Assembly: GCA_003513895.1 (NCBI GenBank)
Contig: DOSU01000115.1
Location: forward strand, 1-12,776
Reading direction: 5' to 3'
Source of the DNA: Rikenellaceae bacterium
GTDB lineage: Bacteria; Bacteroidota; Bacteroidia; Bacteroidales; UBA932
DNA: 12,776 bases
A model generated the notes under the pieces. That model was given only the letters and a program-made list of their open reading frames with translations, ran no database searches and had not been told where the DNA came from. Positions 1-6,118 of the stretch are shown in pieces; position 1 is the first letter of the stretch; each line of letters opens with the position of its first letter. A program made the translations under genes and the position numbers.

Positions 1-332
1 TCTTCAAGCCTGTACACTTCTGTACAATTCTCTTTCCAGAGCGTTTCACCTGTGTATGAGAGTAGATTGTAAGTAAGAACTGCCATGGTGGTGGTTGATT
101 GTACAACAGGATTTATAATTTCGAATTTGTCCATTTTTACCTTTCCTCTCATGCTTTCGTAAAACACTTTTATCTTGTCCCAACCATCAATACGCCTTTC
201 ATGGGCCGGGTCGAAATAAGTAAAATCTTTTGAATAAAGTTCAAGATAGGGAGAAGGATCGCCATTGTGCCATGCATCAAGAGCTTTTGTCTCCAAAGCA
301 ATTATTGATTCTGCAATAGTGAGTTTATCCAT
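1..332 (-). CDS. DUF4440/SnoaL-like (NTF2 fold) protein, C-terminus cut by window edge
   Basis: The reading frame opens with ATG at 332 (MDKLTIAESI...) and runs off the left edge without a stop, giving 110 visible residues. The pattern of an N-terminal helix, then 'ALDAWHNGDPSPYLELYSKD' and 'FTYFDP', then a central beta-rich part ('MAVLTYNLLSY', 'WKENCTEVYRLE') is that of small SnoaL/DUF4440 cone-fold proteins of the NTF2 superfamily. These are usually 130-150 aa, so little is missing. Members are small-ligand binding or isomerase-like proteins, often without assigned substrates, and the actual role here is unknown. No signal peptide is seen, so it is probably cytoplasmic. It lies 56 bp downstream of rsgA on the same strand with no full palindrome between them, so the two could be co-transcribed. 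No Shine-Dalgarno precedes the ATG. Confidence 0.75.
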   Translation of the reverse strand, partial: MDKLTIAESIIALETKALDAWHNGDPSPYLELYSKDFTYFDPAHERRIDGWDKIKVFYESMRGKVKMDKFEIINPVVQSTTTMAVLTYNLLSYTGETLWKENCTEVYRLE

Positions 333-388
333 GATATTTTATATAAAGTTGATAATTATTCTGTTTCAATACTCAACACCTTTCGAGT

Positions 389-1456
389 TCAGAACTTATT
401 TTTCTTAAAATCCTTTTTATAGTTCTTCATCACTTTTCCAAACTCTTTATCTTTTTTTTGTCTCTCTTCAATTGTTGATTCAAAATGTGCTTTTTCCCGC
501 TCCATTTTCAGATAGTTTTCATAGGATTTTTTGTCTATATCTCCTTGTTCAACTGCTTCAATTACCGAACAACCGATTTCATTTGTATGTGTACAATCTT
601 TGAATTTGCAATTTAGCGAAAGATGGATAATTCTGTCAAAAGTGGTTTCCAGTCCGCCTGAAGTATCAGCAATTCCTACGTCTCTCATTCCCGGATTATC
701 AACAAGAATACCACCGCTTTCAAGAACGACTAATTCCCTGTGACTTGTTATGTGTCTTCCTTTATTAGTACTTAGGCTAATTGAATCCGTTCTCATTAAA
801 GTTTTTCCTGAGAGATTGTTCAATAATGTTGACTTACCCACTCCTGAAGACCCAAGCATACAGTAGGTTTTACCCTTTTCAATAGTCATTTTAAGTGCTT
901 CGTATCCATACTGAGTTTCGTTACTGATTGCAAAAATTACGATATCTTTTATTCGTTGTTTAATACTGCCAATAATTTCAGAAATTCTTTGTTCATTTAT
1001 TAAATCAGTTTTCGTCAATACAATTATCGGTTTTACTTTAGACGAATAACAAATTGTCAGGTATCTTTCAAGTCTGTTGATATTAAAGTCTCTGTCAATG
1101 CCTTGAAGCAGAAATGCATAATCAATATTTGTTGCTATTATTTGTATCTCTCCAAATTGACCAACGGTCTGTCTAGAAATCATAGATAGTCTCGGTAGTG
1201 TTTTATGGATTACCGAAAATTCAGTATCATACGTTGTTAATGCAACCCAATCGCCAACCGCCGGGAAATCTATACGGCTTTTTGCCGAAAATCTTAAATT
1301 TCCTGATATTTCGGCTTCATATTCCCCGATTTCGGTTTTTACAATATATCTTTCCTTATGCTCCGCAATAACTCTTCCAATTTCAAACTCTGTAAGGTTA
1401 TTCTCTACTCTTAATTTCTGGAGTTTGTCATTGTATCCAAAATCTTCTAATTTCAT
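389..1456 (-). CDS. rsgA: RsgA-type circularly permuted ribosome-associated GTPase
   Basis: RsgA (YjeQ) binds the 30S subunit and hydrolyses GTP late in its maturation. From the ATG at 1456 the protein is 355 aa. An OB-fold region (about 1-100) precedes a permuted GTPase domain in which G4 (TKTD, 148-151) comes before G1 (GSSGVGKST, 202-210), the G2 threonine (GRHIT, 233-237) and G3 (DNPGM, 253-257). A C-terminal zinc knuckle with spacing CX4CXHX5C follows (Cys283, Cys288, His290, Cys296), then a lysine-rich tail. A nine-residue longer GTG start at 1483 is possible, but it lies in the upstream spacer. The MKLEDFGYN beginning is typical of the family, so I chose 1456. All nucleotide and zinc ligands are present, so it should be active. 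Its length resembles the long E. coli-type form, and its place beside accessory genes suggests an extra copy rather than the only housekeeping one; that is inference. Confidence 0.93.
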   Translation of the reverse strand: MKLEDFGYNDKLQKLRVENNLTEFEIGRVIAEHKERYIVKTEIGEYEAEISGNLRFSAKSRIDFPAVGDWVALTTYDTEFSVIHKTLPRLSMISRQTVGQFGEIQIIATNIDYAFLLQGIDRDFNINRLERYLTICYSSKVKPIIVLTKTDLINEQRISEIIGSIKQRIKDIVIFAISNETQYGYEALKMTIEKGKTYCMLGSSGVGKSTLLNNLSGKTLMRTDSISLSTNKGRHITSHRELVVLESGGILVDNPGMRDVGIADTSGGLETTFDRIIHLSLNCKFKDCTHTNEIGCSVIEAVEQGDIDKKSYENYLKMEREKAHFESTIEERQKKDKEFGKVMKNYKKDFKKNKF

Positions 1457-1487
1457 AACTATTGGAATGTTTCGTTTTTGCACTGAC

Positions 1488-1550
1488 CGTTAACATTCTT
1501 ACGGTAAATTCTCTTTTTAATGGGATTTTACTGCGTGTTATCATGTGTTA
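1488..1550. repeat. Short attC-like imperfect palindrome (element 1)
   Basis: This is a compact inverted repeat of about 63 bp. The left arm, TAACATTCTTACGGTAAATT at 1491-1510, pairs roughly with the right arm ending in GTGTTATCATGTGTTA at 1550. It sits between rsgA and the rhuM/fic gene, and the stop codon of the latter lies in the right arm. Its left arm is nearly the same as that of element 2 (TAACATTCT, three bases, GGTAA). It is shorter and weaker than the other members, so assignment to the family is tentative. Confidence 0.4.
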
Positions 1551-2531
1551 ATTCTTGGTATTTATCAAATTCACAATGACTTTAATCATAACATCCATTT
1601 CCTCCTGCTTACTGACTGCTATCATCAATGTTAAAGCAACTAATGTGTTATCAGCGATTCTTTTATTGCCTGATCTATCGTACAGTACTCCATTTTTTGA
1701 GAGGAAGTAAAGAAACATAAATGCAGCAATTCTTTTATTACCATCCGAAAAGGAGTGGTTCTTTGTAATGAAGTAAAGAAGATGAGCAGCCTTCTCCTCT
1801 ATGCTTGGATAAAGGTCTTTCCCATCAAATGTCTGATAGATTGTTGATATGGAGCTCTTAAACGAATCGTCTTTTTCTCTTCCAAAAAGGTTGCCGTTCC
1901 CAAGTGTCTCCCTTACGCTTTTTAGCTGATTAATTGCTTCAGAATATGAAATCCGATAAATATCTTTACCGGAGGTATTAGATATTTTCAAAGACTGATA
2001 ATCGTATTGATCTAAGATATCCAATGCATAAGAGTAGTCAGATATTATGCTAAGCAAACCTTTACTTTCATCTGATGTCAACTCCTTACTCTGTATAGCA
2101 GAACTTAATATCTTAATAGTTTTTTGTAATTCCTGCAACTGATCATTTTGCAGTTTTAGAACTTTTTCATTAATAGAGTAGCCTTGAACAAGATACTCTT
2201 TGAGAATTTTGTTTGCCCAGATTCTGAATTGAGTTCCTCTTTGTGATTTAATCCGATAACCAACAGATATTATTACATCCAGATTGTAATAATCAACCTG
2301 ATATACTTTGCCGTCTGCAGCAGTTGTTGCATATTTTGCAACAACTGAATTATAGATTAATTCATTTTCTTTGAACATGTTAGATATATGTCTGGAAATA
2401 ACCGACTTATCCCTTTCAAATAACTCGGTTATTTGTGACAGGCTTAACCAAACAGAATCCCGCTCAAGTTTTACCTCAATCTCTGTCGTCCCATTATCTA
2501 AACTGAAAATTTGAATAGTCGATTCTTTCAT
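1548..2531 (-). CDS. RhuM-like domain fused to Fic/Doc domain protein
   Basis: This 327-aa protein has two modules. Residues about 5-115 match the RhuM family ('WLSLSQITELFERDKSVISR', 'VDYYNLDVIISVGYRIKSQRG', 'FRIWANKIL'), which contains a probable DNA-binding helix-turn-helix like that of phage-type regulators. A charged helical linker (about 120-150) joins it to a Fic/Doc fold (about 190-325) with the core motif HSFSDGNKR at 259-267. Fic proteins transfer AMP or, in Doc, phosphate to target proteins. Here the catalytic His259, acidic Asp263 and Arg267 are present, but the second glycine of the usual GNG is lysine, as in the Doc motif. No separate antitoxin gene adjoins it, so the RhuM part may provide self-control (inference). 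The start ATG at 2531 gives a natural N-terminus. No signal peptide is seen. The gene is a single unit bounded by palindromes on both sides. Confidence 0.88.
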   Translation of the reverse strand: MKESTIQIFSLDNGTTEIEVKLERDSVWLSLSQITELFERDKSVISRHISNMFKENELIYNSVVAKYATTAADGKVYQVDYYNLDVIISVGYRIKSQRGTQFRIWANKILKEYLVQGYSINEKVLKLQNDQLQELQKTIKILSSAIQSKELTSDESKGLLSIISDYSYALDILDQYDYQSLKISNTSGKDIYRISYSEAINQLKSVRETLGNGNLFGREKDDSFKSSISTIYQTFDGKDLYPSIEEKAAHLLYFITKNHSFSDGNKRIAAFMFLYFLSKNGVLYDRSGNKRIADNTLVALTLMIAVSKQEEMDVMIKVIVNLINTKN

Positions 2532-2565
2532 AAATACATCTTTTAATTAAAACAAATTAATGCAT

Positions 2566-2697
2566 GATAACATTCTCATGGTAAGGTGTCGTGCGGGATT
2601 ACGAAACGATTTTCTATCAGTTAACACCGACTTTTTTACGAGCCACAAATCTTCGAAAACCGCTAAAACCTCCATGCACTTTACCAGGTGTTGTGTG
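2566..2697. repeat. attC-like imperfect palindrome (element 2)
   Basis: A 132 bp element begins GATAACATTCTCATGGTAAG and ends CTTTACCAGGTGTTGTGTG, so its ends form AAC...GTT and the arms pair through GGTAAGGTG and CACTTTACC. The centre contains CTATCA, ACACCGACTTT and GCCACAAATCTTCG (2642-2655), shared with elements 4 and 6. It begins 7 bp after the stop of the DUF998 gene, read in gene direction, and fills the gap to the rhuM/fic gene. Confidence 0.7.
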
Positions 2698-2703
2698 TAG
2701 GTT

Positions 2704-3294
2704 TTAATTTAAATTATAACTCTTTTTCTTTATCACTTCATTAAGTTGATATGATATAAAAGAGAACCAACCAAAGACAACTATTCCAAATAACCTTTGG
2801 GTCAAACCACGATAGTTTACTGGGTCTAAACTAGCAATCATTGACCATAAATAAAAAAACATCAGAAAACCAGCAACAATTGATATTCTATGAACAGTTC
2901 TATTATTAATTAAATTATTCAATTCATACAAAAAAGCAAAAGGGAGAATCATTATAAATAAACCAAGTCCATAAAACCCGTGCCATGGAGAATTTATTGG
3001 ATAAATAGCTCCAAAAATAAAAGTCACTCCAAAAGCAAATACCAAAATAGATGATATTGAAAATCTATTTTTAAAATTTATTAATAACCCTAATGCTAAT
3101 AAAAACAAGGAAATACTTGTTAGTATTATTCCAATCTGGAATAATATCACTGCGCTTTTGTTCGAATTAATTCCTAATTCACTAGCATGCTGCCCTAAAT
3201 GACTATATTCATTAGCAAAGAATCCTGCAATTATAATACTGCCAAAATAAATAATCGGTAAGAAAATAGCCTGTTTAATTAATAATTGTTTCAT
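2704..3294 (-). CDS. DUF998 family integral membrane protein
   Basis: This 196-aa protein has about six predicted membrane helices at roughly 8-27, 47-71, 78-98, 106-126, 136-155 and 165-184, with no catalytic motif that I recognise. The layout and the conserved stretches 'YSHLGQHASELG' after the first helix, 'FGAIYPINSPWHGFYGLG' before the fourth and 'GLTQRLFG' before the last fit the DUF998 family of small inner-membrane proteins, whose function is unknown. The ATG at 3294 leads straight into the first hydrophobic helix. The gene stands alone between two palindromic elements, so its neighbours give no functional hint. A gene with this frame could also be annotated simply as a hypothetical membrane protein. 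Confidence 0.8.
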   Translation of the reverse strand: MKQLLIKQAIFLPIIYFGSIIIAGFFANEYSHLGQHASELGINSNKSAVILFQIGIILTSISLFLLALGLLINFKNRFSISSILVFAFGVTFIFGAIYPINSPWHGFYGLGLFIMILPFAFLYELNNLINNRTVHRISIVAGFLMFFYLWSMIASLDPVNYRGLTQRLFGIVVFGWFSFISYQLNEVIKKKSYNLN

Positions 3295-3342
3295 AGTTAT
3301 TTTAATTGTTGATTAATAAGATTTTGTTTTTATAAACTTACA

Positions 3343-3476
3343 CACAACGGTTGCAAATTGGTTGCGTTTGGGAGTTTGAAACCGCTGTCTTACCCCACGA
3401 AAGTAAAGCTACCAAAAAGCGTTAAGAACTCTAAATGCGTTATCAACCCAAATGCAATTAATTTGCTGTTAGGTAC
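3343..3476. repeat. attC-like imperfect palindrome (element 3)
   Basis: The element starts CACAACGGTTGCAAATTGG and ends TTTGCTGTTAGGTAC. The arms pair as GCAAATTGG/AATTAATTTGC and CGTTTGGG/CCCAAATGC. The right terminus GTTAGGT fits the attC R' consensus GTTRRRY. The centre (CTGTC, CCACGAAAGTAAAGCTACCAAA) is related to, but more diverged from, elements 2, 4 and 6. It lies 11 bp after the stop of the S41 peptidase gene. Confidence 0.7.
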
Positions 3477-3486
3477 AGTATATCTT

Positions 3487-4818
3487 TCAATTTTTTAATA
3501 ATTCTGATATTGCTTTTTCTAATACAATATCTTTTTTGTCAATAAAACTTTGCTTTGTTTCTTTTACCTCAATGTCAGGAATTACACCTATGCCAACATA
3601 AGCAATTCCATCAGGTGAAATATCTTTTTTTGAACAAATATTAGCCGTTGCAAATCCTTCAATCAGGGTAATTCGAACACCATTTCCAGTGCTTCCACCA
3701 GTTGATGTTCCGATTATTTTTCCTCGATTCATTCCTCTGAATATTACGCAAAAGTCTTCCGAAGAAGAGAATGTCCCTGCATTAATTAAGACCACAATAG
3801 GTTTATCGTATGTTTTCTTTTTTTCAACAGGTGATAAATATTCAGAAGAATTTGAGTACCATTCTGGTGGATAATTCCAAGAAGCATGAGCTGGAATATA
3901 CATTCTACTAATCCATGAGCTTGTTTTAATAGGTTTGAAACTTAAATGGGTTAAGATATAGTCAGCATTAGCTGAACGTCCTCCTCCATTGTCTCTCAAA
4001 TCAATAATCAAAGCTTTTGATTGGAGAATTTCCGAATACAAACTGTCAAAAAGTTGAGTAAAAGAATCGTTCATAAAATCTGTGACAGTCAAAAGCCCTA
4101 TATTGTTATCCAACGTTGTATATCTTAGAGTTGAATAATCATCTGTTTCAGTTTGGGTTGAGTTACTTTCTTTCTCTTTAATATCCCAGTTCGTATTTCT
4201 ATCAACGTCTAATGTAAATTTTCTTATTCCATCATAAAAATCCACCTTAACATGAATAGTTCTTTTTCCTTTGGTAAGTTCATATTTGTTGAATACTTTA
4301 TAATTTAACCATTGAGATGTTGATGAAGGAACATATTGACCAAGAACTTCCTCGCCGTATTTTATAATATCGACACCATCTATTGCAGTTACTTCAACTC
4401 CTCTCTTCACTCCTTTCAGGATAAATTCGGAACTCCATACTTTATCAACAAACACTTTTCCATCAATGAATTTTGTTGTAAATGGAGCGGGAGTAATTCT
4501 GTCTTGCAGGTCAGGAGTCATATCATGCATAATAAATGTGTGTCCGTCTTTTACGGAAGCAACAATTCTTTCCAACTCTTTAATATAAGTATATGTGTCT
4601 TTTGTATCCAGTACTTTTTGTATAGATGTAGAATAAAGGCTATCCCAATCAAATTTAAGTTGGTTATAATAGACAAAATTGGTTCTAACCCCTTCCCACA
4701 AGCGGGATAAACCAAGTATTTTTTCTGTATTTGATAATACTCTATTCTTGTCCTGTTTTTGTGAAAACAATGACAAAGTACAGAATAATAACAAAATTAA
4801 TAATGACGTTTTTTTCAT
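3487..4818 (-). CDS. Secreted S41 family serine peptidase
   Basis: This 443-aa protein starts with a signal peptide (MKKTSLLILLLFCTLSLFSQ, cleavage near residue 19-20), so it acts outside the inner membrane. The S41 family includes C-terminal processing and tricorn-like peptidases. An N-terminal helical cap carries the DGHT motif (91-94). A PDZ-like segment follows (about 115-200), and then the protease core with DLRDNGGG (273-280), the serine loop NAGTFSSSED (346-355) and the closing GIGVIPDIEV (409-418). The nucleophile is probably Ser351. The position 25 residues later, which is the catalytic lysine in Tsp/CtpA enzymes, is a serine (376) within a glycine-rich loop. The enzyme is therefore not a classical Ser-Lys CtpA type; His93 may serve as base as in tricorn-like members (inference). 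Its substrate is unknown. It stands alone between two palindromes. Confidence 0.92.
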   Translation of the reverse strand: MKKTSLLILLLFCTLSLFSQKQDKNRVLSNTEKILGLSRLWEGVRTNFVYYNQLKFDWDSLYSTSIQKVLDTKDTYTYIKELERIVASVKDGHTFIMHDMTPDLQDRITPAPFTTKFIDGKVFVDKVWSSEFILKGVKRGVEVTAIDGVDIIKYGEEVLGQYVPSSTSQWLNYKVFNKYELTKGKRTIHVKVDFYDGIRKFTLDVDRNTNWDIKEKESNSTQTETDDYSTLRYTTLDNNIGLLTVTDFMNDSFTQLFDSLYSEILQSKALIIDLRDNGGGRSANADYILTHLSFKPIKTSSWISRMYIPAHASWNYPPEWYSNSSEYLSPVEKKKTYDKPIVVLINAGTFSSSEDFCVIFRGMNRGKIIGTSTGGSTGNGVRITLIEGFATANICSKKDISPDGIAYVGIGVIPDIEVKETKQSFIDKKDIVLEKAISELLKN

Positions 4819-4846
4819 TTCACTAAGTTTTAAACTCTTATATTGA

Positions 4847-4977
4847 ACCTAACGTTCGGCGGTATGGTCAGTAAGGGATTGCGAGCGATTTACTATCAAG
4901 GTACACGAAACTTTGAAGCGTGCTACAAACCTTCGCATACCTCTGAAACCCTTATTCGCTATACCGCTTGTTGGGCA
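4847..4977. repeat. attC-like imperfect palindrome (element 4)
   Basis: Of all members this one fits the attC end consensus best: the left terminus ACCTAAC fits RYYYAAC and the right terminus GTTGGGC fits GTTRRRY. The arms pair as GCGGTATGGTCAGTAAGGG with CCCTTATTCGCTATACCGC, with a few extra bases (GTTC) next to the left AAC that leave an asymmetric bulge. The centre carries CTATCA, ACACGAAACTTT and GCTACAAACCTTCG (4922-4935). The last codons and the stop of the acyltransferase gene lie inside its right arm. Confidence 0.75.
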
Positions 4978-5783
4978 CTGGCATTTTTTGGTTCTATTTT
5001 TAAATCTGACTGTACAAGTTGTCCGCTTTTAATGGTCTCTAATAATTGATTCATGAATCGGGTAGCAGGTGCTCCATCAACTATATCATGGTCAAATGAT
5101 ACTGTTAAACATAGATGCTCTCTTGACACAAATTGATTGTCCAACTCAATGATTTTTTTTTCTATGCTCCCAACTGTAATTAAAACTGTAGCTATCCCAT
5201 GTGGAATAAACCAAATTGGTTCTTTACTAAACATTCCAACTGCAGTAACAGCAATCTTTCCATACTTTTTAGCCATGTAGATATTTTTGTCTGCAATCCG
5301 AATAAATAGTCTTAGAAGGAAACTCGGTATTAAACTAATCCATGTTTGACCTGAAAGACTACCAAGTGTGTCAGTATGTTGTTTTTTTGCTTCTCTTATT
5401 TCCTGGTGTATTTGAAGATAAGTCTTATCCTGAGTTTTTTTAATTCCGATTGGTTCAGGCACATTCTCTCCGGCAATTTCACGTTCAATTAATACGCTTA
5501 TTGTAATGTCATCAAGTAATATAAGTTTTCCGCCTTTAGTAAATGAGTTAAATCGAGGATAATCTTTAATAACATATGAAAGACATGTCACAATATAGGC
5601 TGTCAAAGAAAGTTTTTCACCTGTTTTTTCGAAATGTTTTTTAATCAAGTCCCTTGGCGCTGTAATATCAACTTCGGTAAAACAATGTATCGCATTTTTA
5701 TTTTTTGTCATAGTCGCAGAAGCAATAACTGCTCGTCGATTAAAACTTAGTGGTACACTTTTATATCCTTTTTTCGTTGTCAT
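4959..5783 (-). CDS. Stand-alone 2-oxoacid dehydrogenase E2-type acyltransferase (CAT-like fold)
   Basis: This 274-aa protein consists only of the catalytic domain of dihydrolipoamide acyltransferases, the fold shared with chloramphenicol acetyltransferase. The active-site motif DHDIVDG lies at 231-237 (His232 as general base, Asp236-Gly237), preceded by the usual 'IPHGIATVLITVGSIEKK' strand. Lipoyl and E1/E3-binding domains are absent, and no E1 or E3 genes adjoin it. It is thus more likely a free acyltransferase acting on a CoA thioester than part of a pyruvate-type complex; the acceptor is unknown. Such proteins are usually annotated as '2-oxo acid dehydrogenase subunit E2'. The final residues (about ASAQQAV) and the stop codon are encoded by the right arm of palindrome 4, which suggests the natural C-terminus was extended or replaced when the element joined the gene. 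Confidence 0.87.
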   Translation of the reverse strand: MTTKKGYKSVPLSFNRRAVIASATMTKNKNAIHCFTEVDITAPRDLIKKHFEKTGEKLSLTAYIVTCLSYVIKDYPRFNSFTKGGKLILLDDITISVLIEREIAGENVPEPIGIKKTQDKTYLQIHQEIREAKKQHTDTLGSLSGQTWISLIPSFLLRLFIRIADKNIYMAKKYGKIAVTAVGMFSKEPIWFIPHGIATVLITVGSIEKKIIELDNQFVSREHLCLTVSFDHDIVDGAPATRFMNQLLETIKSGQLVQSDLKIEPKNASAQQAV

Positions 5784-5827
5784 TTTTTAAATAATTGATT
5801 CTATCGTGGTGTCCTTCTTATGCTTGT

Positions 5828-5959
5828 GCCCAACGTTTGGGTAAATGAAAAGTTGGGCATTTCGGAGCGACAAACCTGTCAACCCGCACAAAGTTAATTG
5901 CGAGCAACACAGTTCAACGTTAGCACTGACCGCCCAATTTTTTATATAACGTGTTAGCG
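5828..5959. repeat. attC-like imperfect palindrome (element 5)
   Basis: A 132 bp element begins GCCCAACGTTTGGGTAAATG and ends ATATAACGTGTTAGCG. The left terminus GCCCAAC fits RYYYAAC. The arms pair as AAAAGTTGGGC with GCCCAATTTTTT. The centre shares CCTGTCAACC with element 6 but is otherwise its own subtype (GCACAAAGTTAATTGCGAGC). It separates the acyltransferase gene from the trehalose region. Confidence 0.7.
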
Positions 5960-6118
5960 TTTCGTGCTTTCTTTTCAGGTCTGTCCATATTTCAATTCTT
6001 CTGTCTTTCATTTTCTTTTTCACCGTGCAGTTGGGCATTTTTTGAAAATATTTTTTCTTCATTGGGTTTGCTTACAGGCTCTTTGACAAAGTTTTGGTTG
6101 TAGCGTTGGATGTTAATA
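5960..6118. other. Unassigned stretch downstream of otsA, possible degenerate cassette
   Basis: This is the one spacer between units that holds no full palindrome. It contains two isolated R'-like words, GTTGGGC near 6034-6040 and GTTGGAT near 6105-6111, but I cannot pair either with a convincing opposite arm. A minus-strand open frame starting ATG at 6062 runs through it and on through element 5 to 5787. Because two thirds of that frame is repeat sequence, I do not accept it as a gene. It may be a decayed cassette or a damaged element. Confidence 0.3.

Noticed and set aside
2532..2565. Possible -7 box TTAATTTG before the rhuM/fic gene
   Set aside because: It misses the TA at the start of TAnnTTTG and has no TTTG at the right distance upstream; too weak to list.
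4336..4710. Plus-strand open frame of 124 codons inside the S41 peptidase gene
   Set aside because: It is antisense to a gene with clear catalytic motifs and a signal peptide; no recognisable domain.
4843..5049. Plus-strand open frame of 68 codons over element 4 and the acyltransferase end
   Set aside because: It consists of repeat DNA plus the antisense of a well-supported gene; no ribosome site or family.
5787..6062. Minus-strand open frame of 91 codons starting at ATG 6062
   Set aside because: About two thirds of it runs through palindromic element 5, its composition is low in protein-like pattern, and no family is recognisable; most likely a chance frame over a repeat.
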